A program made the position numbers and the translations under genes. Of a stretch of 64,000 nt of DNA, positions 1 to 6,530 are shown one piece after another (the first letter of the stretch is position 1; every line of letters begins with the position of its first letter). Source of the stretch: Planctomycetota bacterium (GTDB lineage: Bacteria; Planctomycetota; Phycisphaerae; Phycisphaerales; UBA1924); assembly GCA_024276195.1 (NCBI GenBank), contig JAJRXR010000044.1, forward strand, positions 1 through 64,000, read 5' to 3'. A model generated the notes under the pieces. That model was not told where the DNA came from. It did not search any database and worked only from the letters and a program-made list of their open reading frames with translations.

Positions 1-547
1 ACTTCGCGATATCAAAGTCCACGAAGTCCGCGTGGTGGAAGATGATGCTCTCGATGGAGCGTTGCACCTTGTCGCCCTCGTGGCTGTGGGTGGCGACGAT
101 GTGCATGACCTCGGGCGGGATGCCGTGCTTGTAGCACATGGCCACGCCTGAGAACGGGTGGCGGAGCAGTTTGCCGAACTGTCCCTGGATGACGTTGCCC
201 GAGGCGTCCTTGTCAAACTCCAGCGGCTTGCCGACGTCGGCTAGGAGCGAGCCGGCGATGAGATGGTCCAGGTTGATCGGGATGCGATCGCCGAAGACCT
301 CGCCGAGCACCTTGGCGATCGCGATGCACTGCTTGCAGCACGAGTTGAGGTGCTCGATGTAGCGCAGGTCGATATCGCCGGCGAGCAGCGTGAACGGGAC
401 GGCGCGAAGCTCGTCGGTCGTCCAGCCCTTGCCGCCGCACCCGGTGGTAATGGCTTCTTCCCAGACCTTCGCGACCTTCTCGCGAAGGGCGGCGTCGGTG
501 ATGTCCATCAGGTTCGGGAAAAGCTCAGCGATTTCGATCACGCCCAT
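1..547 (-). CDS. HD-domain (phosphohydrolase-like) protein, C-terminus cut by window edge
   Basis: The ATG is at 547 and the frame is open to base 1, so about 182 residues are visible. The protein has HD-superfamily layout: an early histidine in DHLIAG, the segment LLADVGK where family members usually have LLHDxGK, and later histidines in HPFSG, THSHEG and FHHADF. HD enzymes are metal-dependent phosphohydrolases. Here the His of the HD dyad reads Ala, so activity is doubtful. It is the last visible gene of the minus-strand citrate-cleavage-like operon and follows the citryl-CoA-lyase-like gene across a spacer holding an inverted-repeat pair. Substrate cannot be inferred. Confidence 0.7.
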   Translation of the reverse strand, partial: MGVIEIAELFPNLMDITDAALREKVAKVWEEAITTGCGGKGWTTDELRAVPFTLLAGDIDLRYIEHLNSCCKQCIAIAKVLGEVFGDRIPINLDHLIAGSLLADVGKPLEFDKDASGNVIQGQFGKLLRHPFSGVAMCYKHGIPPEVMHIVATHSHEGDKVQRSIESIIFHHADFVDFDIAK

Positions 548-567
548 GGGACTGGTCCTTTCGATTT

Positions 568-666
568 TTCACCACAGAGGCACAGAGGAGAAACGAGAAC
601 TGAATCACTGAAGATGGGAATCCGGATTCTTCCCCACCTCATCCTCTCTGTGTCTCTGTGGTGAAT
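568..666. repeat. Intercistronic inverted-repeat pair A (CACAGAGG family)
   Basis: Arms at 568-590 and 643-666 are near-perfect reverse complements built on CACCACAGAGGCACAGAGG, with about 50 bp between them. The pair fills the gap between the lyase-like gene (ends 675) and the HD gene (starts 547). In the transcript it would form a strong intercistronic hairpin. It resembles dispersed CACAGAGG repeats that I recall from other bacterial genomes; that comparison is from memory. Confidence 0.75.
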
Positions 667-674
667 CTTCCTGT

Positions 675-1445
675 TCAAATCGTCCGTGCCTCAGGCCCGG
701 AGTAGGTGTGGTTCACAGGGTCGATCTTGCGCATCGGTTTCTGGCTTGATTGTTCTTCGGTGACATGCGCGACGAGCCCAGGGACGCGGGCGATCATGAA
801 GACGCCGTTCATGATCTCGGGCGGGAAACCCAGGTCGGCGAGGATCGCGCCGATAGCGCCGTCCACGTTGATGGGCAGGGGCTTGCCCTTTGCGATGAAC
901 GCCTGTTCCACGGCGCGAGCCGCCAGCACATGCTCGGCGCAGGCGCCCGCCTCGGTTGCCAGCTCGAACAGGCGCGCCGTCCTCGGGTCGGCGGTGTGGA
1001 CCCGGTGCCCGAAGCCGCTCATGCGGACGCCCTTGGCCTTCATCTGGTCCAGCTCAACCTTCGCGGCCTCATCGAACGAGATGTCCATCGCGTGCTTGCG
1101 ATTGATGATCTCACTGAGCTGTCGGGCGCAGTTCTCGATGGCGCCGCCGTGGTGCTTGTTGATGGACATGATGCCCGCCGCGACGGACTGGCTCAGGCTT
1201 GCGCCGGTGCTGGCGACGGTCCGGGCGGCCAGACAGCTCGGGGGCGTGGCGCCGTGGTCGATGCTGCTGACGATGATCGCGTCCATCAGGCGGGCGACCT
1301 TCTCGCTGGGCAGCTCGCCCATGAGGATGAGGTAGACGCTGGCGCCAAACGAGACGCGCCCCATCAGCTCGGCGATGTCGTAGCCGCGGACGCGGACCTC
1401 ATTGGGGTTGATCTGGGTGATCTTGGTGTGCCAGGGTTCGGTCAT
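675..1445 (-). CDS. Citryl-CoA lyase / citrate synthase-family protein
   Basis: A 256-residue protein of the citrate synthase fold in short form, equivalent to stand-alone citryl-CoA lyase (about 259 aa in Hydrogenobacter) or the C-terminal module of ATP-citrate lyase. Landmarks are NKHHGGA (residues 96-102), GFGHRVHTADPR with the substrate-binding histidine, and NVDGAIGAILADLG followed by the C-terminal VAHVTEEQ region. Predicted reaction: citryl-CoA to acetyl-CoA plus oxaloacetate. It lies directly after SucD-like and SucC-like genes, the combination expected for two-step ATP-dependent citrate cleavage. A citrate/methylcitrate synthase role in the other direction remains possible. The ATG at 1445 sits 5 bp from a repeat arm and lacks an obvious Shine-Dalgarno. 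Confidence 0.78.
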   Translation of the reverse strand: MTEPWHTKITQINPNEVRVRGYDIAELMGRVSFGASVYLILMGELPSEKVARLMDAIIVSSIDHGATPPSCLAARTVASTGASLSQSVAAGIMSINKHHGGAIENCARQLSEIINRKHAMDISFDEAAKVELDQMKAKGVRMSGFGHRVHTADPRTARLFELATEAGACAEHVLAARAVEQAFIAKGKPLPINVDGAIGAILADLGFPPEIMNGVFMIARVPGLVAHVTEEQSSQKPMRKIDPVNHTYSGPEARTI

Positions 1446-1450
1446 GGATT

Positions 1451-1645
1451 TTCACCGCTGAGGGCCGCGGAGGGCCGCAGAGTTTGAGGCAAAGTATCGC
1501 AGGAAAAAGCCTAGGCGCCACCGCTGACCCGAAGGGCAGCGGTGCTCTGCGCCAACATCTCGTCCGCGAAGCACGCCTGCCCTAGCGGGTCAGGCGTGGC
1601 ACCGTCTCGATTTCTCTGCGGCTCTCCGCGGCCCTCAGCGTTGAA
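1451..1645. repeat. Intercistronic inverted-repeat pair B (CCGCxGAGGG family)
   Basis: Arms at 1451-1482 and 1614-1645 are reverse complements at about 30 of 32 positions. Each contains three degenerate 10 bp units, CCGCtGAGGg, CCGCgGAGGg and CCGCaGAG. The distal arm supplies the TGA stop of the SucD-like gene (1635-1637). The proximal arm ends 5 bp before the ATG of the lyase-like gene. A smaller inverted repeat (CACCGCTG/CAGCGGTG) lies in the loop near 1518-1543. Confidence 0.8.
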
Positions 1646-2540
1646 CTCCTTGAAGCACGCGCTGTGTCGCCCCCGGCAGATCCCCGAACCCATCCACAAC
1701 CGTCGCCCCCGCCTCGGTCAGGGCTTTGACCTTGCCCGCGTGGGTGCCACGCCCGCGTTCGATGATGGCGCCGGCGTGGCTGAAGCGGGTCCCCTCCTTG
1801 GCCGCCTTGCCGCCGATGTACGCGACGACGGGCTTTGTCACACGCCCATCCTTCATCAGCGCCGCCAGATCCTCTTCCATGGAGCCGCCGATCTCGCCGA
1901 AGATAACGATCGCCTCGGTCTGCGGATCGTCCTGGAACATGAGGGCGACATCGGGGAAGCGCAGGCCCAGGACCGAATCGCCGCCGACGTGGCAGATGGT
2001 CGAGATCCCGATGCCCGCCTGGCCCAGGTAGTACGCGGTGGACGAGCTCATGCCGCCCGAGCGGGAGATGACGCCGACGCTGCCCGGCTTGAACCAGGCC
2101 TTGGCGCTCTCGGCCCTGCCGCCCATCATGCCGATGACACCCTTGTCCGGGCTCAACACACCCAGGGTGTTGGGACCGATGAACTGAGCGCCGTTGGCCT
2201 TGGCGCAGGCCGCGATCTCCATCGCGTCCCAGACCGGCACGCGGTCGGGCACGATGAGCGCGAGCTTCACGCCCGCCTCGATGGCCTCGATGGTTGCGCC
2301 CTTGACAAACCGCGCCGGAACAAGCACGACGGAGATATCCACGCCGCCCGCCGCCTCGACGCTGTCCTTGACGGAGTTGAACACGGGGACGCCGAGCACG
2401 TCCTGGCCCGCCTTGCCCGGAGTCACGCCCCCGACGACGTTGGTGCCGTAGCCGAGCATGAGTTTGGTGCGGGCCTGGCCCTCGCGTCCGGTGATGCCCT
2501 GGACGATGACCTTCTTTGATTCGTCGATGATGATTGCCAT
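1635..2540 (-). CDS. SucD-like alpha subunit of an acyl-CoA synthetase (citryl-CoA or succinyl-CoA synthetase)
   Basis: A 301-residue protein with the succinyl-CoA synthetase alpha architecture: an N-terminal CoA-binding Rossmann domain (VIVQGITGREGQ, then YGTNVVGGVTPGKAG) and a ligase domain ending in the phosphohistidine loop FSHAGAI. FIGPNTLGVLSP and ISRSGGMSSSTAYYL match the family. It should form the phosphorylated-His and CoA-binding half of an ATP-dependent ligase with the SucC-like protein upstream. Because a citryl-CoA-lyase-like gene follows, citrate is the favoured substrate. Plain succinate-CoA ligase or malate-CoA ligase cannot be excluded. Stop and start codons are both crowded by repeat arms. 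Confidence 0.85.
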   Translation of the reverse strand: MAIIIDESKKVIVQGITGREGQARTKLMLGYGTNVVGGVTPGKAGQDVLGVPVFNSVKDSVEAAGGVDISVVLVPARFVKGATIEAIEAGVKLALIVPDRVPVWDAMEIAACAKANGAQFIGPNTLGVLSPDKGVIGMMGGRAESAKAWFKPGSVGVISRSGGMSSSTAYYLGQAGIGISTICHVGGDSVLGLRFPDVALMFQDDPQTEAIVIFGEIGGSMEEDLAALMKDGRVTKPVVAYIGGKAAKEGTRFSHAGAIIERGRGTHAGKVKALTEAGATVVDGFGDLPGATQRVLQGVQR

Positions 2541-2545
2541 GAGTA

Positions 2546-2653
2546 TTCAACGCTGAGGGCCGCGGAGGGCCGCAGAGGAAACTTCAATGAGAAAGAAATC
2601 GAACAACCCGTTCACGCCTGACCTCTGCGCTCTCAGCGGCTCTCAGCGGTGAT
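2546..2653. repeat. Intercistronic inverted-repeat pair C
   Basis: Arms at 2546-2578 and 2621-2653 are the same family as pair B, with more mismatches and a loop of about 42 bp. The distal arm again supplies a TGA stop (2633-2635, end of the SucC-like frame). The proximal arm ends 5 bp before the SucD-like ATG at 2540. Confidence 0.75.
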
Positions 2654-3109
2654 CTCTTCTAACCCGGGGATTTCCAGGTCAACAAACACAACATCCGCCC
2701 CCGCCATGCGGCACTCAACCTCGCACGCGATCAGCTCAGAGTCCTTGCCTGCAACATCTTCTTCACTGACCGCCAATGCCGGGCGCCCGTTGTCATCCTT
2801 GAGCAAGCCCCCGGAGTGCTCGATGGCCTTGGCGCCAAACTCACCCCAGCGGGCGCTATCGATCCAGACCGTGCCGCCCGTGATCGGGAAGTTGAAGGCG
2901 CCGTCCATGCCCACGAAACCGGGCACGCGGTGCGAACGAACATTGTGAACAGTGCCGCCCGCGCTCTGCACGAGGGTGTCGAACCTCTCGGCGATACGTT
3001 GCGGCGTGTCATCCTTCTTGAAGCCCTCGACCGTCGCGCTCAGCCCCTTGCAGGCGCGTTGGAGAATGTCCACCGCTCGGTCCTCAGAGTTGCCCCCCAG
3101 GCGGATCAC
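2633..3109 (-). CDS. SucC-like ligase domain, C-terminal part of an interrupted gene
   Basis: This is the same frame as the upstream piece (3173-4168), separated from it by one TAG at 3173-3175. Coding similarity resumes at once after the stop with QFWSAYGLSKAFWEVGLRIP, so the 21 codons from 3172 to 3110 also belong to the protein. The coordinates given begin at the first possible GTG (3109). The fragment holds the C-terminal ligase/flavodoxin-like domain (VIRLGGNSEDRAV, then FNFPITGGTVWID). Intact, the subunit would be about 510 aa, longer than E. coli SucC (388) and in the range of citrate-specific large subunits. It could be made by readthrough, be reinitiated as a separate chain, or be a pseudogene or sequencing error. 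Confidence 0.7.
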   Translation of the reverse strand: MIRLGGNSEDRAVDILQRACKGLSATVEGFKKDDTPQRIAERFDTLVQSAGGTVHNVRSHRVPGFVGMDGAFNFPITGGTVWIDSARWGEFGAKAIEHSGGLLKDDNGRPALAVSEEDVAGKDSELIACEVECRMAGADVVFVDLEIPGLEEITAESR

Positions 3110-3172
3110 CGCGGGGATCCGGAGCCCGACCTCCCAGAACGCCTTGCTCAGCCCGTACGCGGACCAGAACTG

Positions 3173-4168
3173 CTACTGGCTGGCGACGCCCGAGCCGGAG
3201 CCGAAGTAGCCGATGAGTCCGGGCTGGCTCATGATGATCCGCGCCGCCCGGTAGACCTTGCTGGCCGAGGGGTTGCCGGAGGTGTCGGTGAAGTTGGCGA
3301 TGGTGTACCCGGCGTTGGTGATCGCGTCCATGCTCATCATGGAGCCGCCCCCGCCGGCGCCGTGGAACCCGATCAGGCCCTTGGTCCCGCTCTCCGCCTC
3401 GGTGTTGAGCTGCGCGAAGTAGAACGTGCCCCGGTGGTCCGCCTGCTCGACGTTGTACGCGACGATCTCAAGCTCTGTCGGCGGGTGATCCAGCTCACGC
3501 GCGATCTCAATACCCAGCTCGGGCCTGCGGAACACGGCGTAATCGTCGATCGTCATGCGGCAGTCCGCCGCCATCACACGCCCGTCCTCGAGCACCACCA
3601 GCGGGTTGACCTCGAGCGACCGCGCCTCGCACGCCCGGGCTGTCTGATAGATCTTGGCGATCGCCTCGCCCAGTCGCCCGGTGACCTCCGCGCTCTCGTT
3701 CATCCCACCTAGCGCAGCTTCAACCTGCCCGGCGTCCGGCCCGGCGTTCACGTCGCACGCGAGCTGGTGGACCGAGTCCGCCCGTTCTTCGATGCCCGTC
3801 CCGCCGCCGGGGGCGATGAGCATCGTCGGCGCCCGGGCCGCGTCGTCGATCATCAGCGAGACGAACAGCTCACCCTTGATTGGGACCTGCTCCTCGACGA
3901 GCACCTCGGTCACGGGGAAAGCGTCAACTTTCATCGCCAGCAGACACTCGGCGGCCTGACGCGCCTCGGCGGGCGTCTTGGCGAAGACCACGCCGCCCAT
4001 TGCCTTGCGCCCGGTCGTCCAGGCCTGGATCTTGACAACAACCGCCCCGCCCAGATCGCGGGCGATCCGCTCGGCGTCCTCGGGCGTGGACGCGGCTTCC
4101 CCCCGTGGGGTCTCGATGCCGTGAGCCCGGAGCTGGGCCTTGGCCTGGTACTCGTGCAGGCGCGCCAT
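3173..4168 (-). CDS. SucC-like beta subunit, ATP-grasp N-terminal part, ends at in-frame TAG
   Basis: 331 residues from the ATG at 4168 (MARLHEYQAK, the usual start of SucC/AclA-type subunits). An in-frame start at 4216 would add 16 atypical residues. Visible features are the ATP-grasp fold with VVKIQAWTTGRKAMGGV, EVNPLVVLEDG (metal and nucleotide contacts) and GFHGAGGGGSMMSMD. The frame ends inside the second domain at GSGVASQ followed by TAG. Predicted role: the nucleotide-binding large subunit of a citryl-CoA (or succinyl-CoA) synthetase, first gene of the minus-strand citrate-cleavage-like operon. See the entry at 2633-3109 for the remainder. Confidence 0.8.
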   Translation of the reverse strand: MARLHEYQAKAQLRAHGIETPRGEAASTPEDAERIARDLGGAVVVKIQAWTTGRKAMGGVVFAKTPAEARQAAECLLAMKVDAFPVTEVLVEEQVPIKGELFVSLMIDDAARAPTMLIAPGGGTGIEERADSVHQLACDVNAGPDAGQVEAALGGMNESAEVTGRLGEAIAKIYQTARACEARSLEVNPLVVLEDGRVMAADCRMTIDDYAVFRRPELGIEIARELDHPPTELEIVAYNVEQADHRGTFYFAQLNTEAESGTKGLIGFHGAGGGGSMMSMDAITNAGYTIANFTDTSGNPSASKVYRAARIIMSQPGLIGYFGSGSGVASQ

Positions 4169-4260
4169 GGGCCTGATCCTCTCGCGTTGGACGCGCCACT
4201 CCGGCGCGGGAGGCAAGCGTAGGAGAGGGTCTGATCCCCGTCATCACCCCGAAAACGAAG

Positions 4261-4290
4261 TCGGCGCCCCCCCGCTGGGGAGGGCGCCGA
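4261..4290 (-). terminator. Intrinsic terminator after the V8-like protease gene
   Basis: A 9 bp perfect stem TCGGCGCCC/GGGCGCCGA (extended inward by C/G runs). On the minus strand it is followed by a T-rich stretch, CTTCGTTTTC. It lies 28 bp beyond the stop of the gene ending at 4318. Confidence 0.7.
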
Positions 4291-4317
4291 AGATGGAGCT
4301 GTGCTCAGGTTGAAGGC

Positions 4318-6384
4318 TTACGGGCAGCCGGCCCCGTACGCCGTGAGGAACCGCAGGACATCGTCGAAGTCCCACACCCCGAAGGCCGGGGCGAGGTCCG
4401 CCGAGCTGTCCTCGGCGCCGAAGGCGACGAGGAAGGCGAGAACATCATCGAAGTCCAGCACGCCGTAGGCCGGGGCAAAGTCCGCCACGCACTCTTCGAC
4501 GGTGATCGGGATGGCGTCAAAGGTGACGTTGTTCGTGCCGTCAACATCGTCGGTCGCGCTGGTGAAGAACCCGATGTAGTAGGTCCCCGGCGCCAGGTCC
4601 GGCGGGAGCTGGACGATGGCGAGATTGCTGACGACTTCACCCCCAGAGAGCCCGCCGAGGTTGGCGACGCCGATCTGCGGGTCGAACGCAGAAATGGTTG
4701 TGTTGAGAGAGGCGCGGAAGTCAACGGTCACCGCGTTGGACGGGTCACCGCCCTGGTTGTTGACGTTGTAGCTGATGAAGAAACTCTCGCCCGGGTTGAA
4801 CGTCCCGCTCGGAGCCGAGATCGAGTTGGCGACGATGTCCGCGACACCCGAGACCGAGACAGCGAAGGAATCCCACCCCTGGGTGTTGTCGTTGGAATCG
4901 AAGGCGTCCGTCGCGGGGTCCATCTCGACACCGAGCCAGTAGTCGCCCGTGGGCGTGCCGATCGGGATCGTGATGCTGTGCGGGTTGACTCGGACATTTT
5001 CCATGGAGCTGTAGTTGTAGTTGTAGAACCACGAGCCGCCGATCTGCGTGTCGAACGACGAGATGAAATCATTCGTCGAGATGTAGTGGCGGAACGTGTA
5101 GGTATCACTGCCGGGGTTGGCGTTGGTCGGGTTGGGCGCGTCAAACTCACCCGTGATGGTCTGGCCCGCGGTCGGGGTGCTGTCGGAGTACCGGGCCTGG
5201 AGGGCCTGGATATCGAAGGTCGAGCCGCGGCTGCCGTTGACGAAATCGACCCTGTAATCACTCCAGCTCTCCCACTGCTTGACGTGGTTGGCGAAGGTCG
5301 CGTTGTTCGAGTTGGAGATGACCGCGTGGACAAATCGGTCGCCGTTGCCGTCGATAAAGTACGACCCCCCGCCGCTCATCCCGCCCCACTGGGCCGTGAG
5401 GCACCCGGGGGTGGTGAGGGTCTGGACCTGCTGGCCCGGGCAACTGTCATAGGTCCCCCACCAGTAGTACTGGTCGCGCCCGTTGTGCAGACCGCCGCCA
5501 CACCCCTCGGCCGGGTACGACCCGACGTTGTAGGAGCGGCTCATGACCGAGGCGCAGTCCCCGCCCCACCACCATCCGTACCAGCCGGTGAGCATGCCCA
5601 CCGCCCGGTTCACACGGACAAAGCCCAGATCCCGGTTGAAATCGCCGTTCTGGGTCCATCCTGTCCAGGAACCAAGACCTGTGCTGTTGGCCTCGCCCCA
5701 GTTGCCGGAGAACTCGTTGGTCGAGCCCACGCCGTCCCAACCCGGGTAGACCCAGACATCCGTAGCCCAATCGTTGATCGCGATACCGTTGGGCGAACGG
5801 GCATACACGACATGCCCGGCAGTCAGCACCGTCTCCGCATCGGCCATGGAGCCCGAGGCAACGAAGAACCGGGCCGTGCCCCCCTCGTCAACGAAACGCA
5901 TGACGAGCTTGGCGTTCATCCGCCAGGGGAAGGCGCCCTCATCAACATGGCTCATCGTCCCGAAGCTGCGAGACCCCGCATAGTCCTCAAAAGAGTCGGC
6001 CATGTCGGCGCCGTTGAAACCGACACCCTTGCCAGACTCCGCCCGCGATCCCGCACTCACCGGCAGAACAGTCTCCACACCGGTTGCGAGGTCATACACC
6101 ACAGGCGAACCGATCCCCATGCCCTGCGCCGGCGGCATCTCCAGCACGTGCGGCATCGGCATCGCCGGGATCTGGTCGATCGGCGGGTGGCTCCGGCGCT
6201 GCCTGACGGGCTCGCCCCCGAGCCTCTTCGGCGCCGGGGTCATGTCGCCCGTCGCGACCGCCTCGACCGACCCTGCACTTGCTGCGGGCTGATCCGGGCG
6301 CTCGCCCGCCGCAGGCCCCGCGACCGCTGCTCCAGCGGCGAGCAGCATCGCCAGAACGCTTCCTGTATTTCTTGTCGTAGCCAT
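4318..6384 (-). CDS. Secreted V8/trypsin-like serine protease with CARDB-like domains and GC-type dockerin anchor
   Basis: 688 residues from the ATG at 6384, chosen for the GGAG about 9 bp upstream and the signal peptide that follows (hydrophobic core about residues 9-23). The triad is visible: His191 in LTAGHVVY, Asp252 in NRDLGFV, Ser337 in GGMSGGGS. About 16 cysteine-, tryptophan- and glycine-rich loops lie between Asp and Ser. Two beta-rich repeats of CARDB type follow the protease domain. The C-terminus has two repeats, ADFAPAYGVLDFDDVLAFL and ADLAPAFGVWDFDDVLRFL, ending in AYGAGCP. This is the Gly-Cys-ended dockerin-like sorting domain seen on exported planctomycete proteins (recalled family). 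Likely cell-surface or secreted endopeptidase. Confidence 0.85.
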   Translation of the reverse strand: MATTRNTGSVLAMLLAAGAAVAGPAAGERPDQPAASAGSVEAVATGDMTPAPKRLGGEPVRQRRSHPPIDQIPAMPMPHVLEMPPAQGMGIGSPVVYDLATGVETVLPVSAGSRAESGKGVGFNGADMADSFEDYAGSRSFGTMSHVDEGAFPWRMNAKLVMRFVDEGGTARFFVASGSMADAETVLTAGHVVYARSPNGIAINDWATDVWVYPGWDGVGSTNEFSGNWGEANSTGLGSWTGWTQNGDFNRDLGFVRVNRAVGMLTGWYGWWWGGDCASVMSRSYNVGSYPAEGCGGGLHNGRDQYYWWGTYDSCPGQQVQTLTTPGCLTAQWGGMSGGGSYFIDGNGDRFVHAVISNSNNATFANHVKQWESWSDYRVDFVNGSRGSTFDIQALQARYSDSTPTAGQTITGEFDAPNPTNANPGSDTYTFRHYISTNDFISSFDTQIGGSWFYNYNYSSMENVRVNPHSITIPIGTPTGDYWLGVEMDPATDAFDSNDNTQGWDSFAVSVSGVADIVANSISAPSGTFNPGESFFISYNVNNQGGDPSNAVTVDFRASLNTTISAFDPQIGVANLGGLSGGEVVSNLAIVQLPPDLAPGTYYIGFFTSATDDVDGTNNVTFDAIPITVEECVADFAPAYGVLDFDDVLAFLVAFGAEDSSADLAPAFGVWDFDDVLRFLTAYGAGCP

Positions 6385-6530
6385 TTGAAACATCTCCATC
6401 TGTTGAGTGCTCGTACGAAACCGCACGTGTCCTCTTCGGCGTCTTGGGCACACTGCCCGCACACGCCTCTCTGCCAGCGTTCTGCGCCTGGCCCCCCGAT
6501 CTCTCACCATCTTCTCAAAAAAGATCGCGA

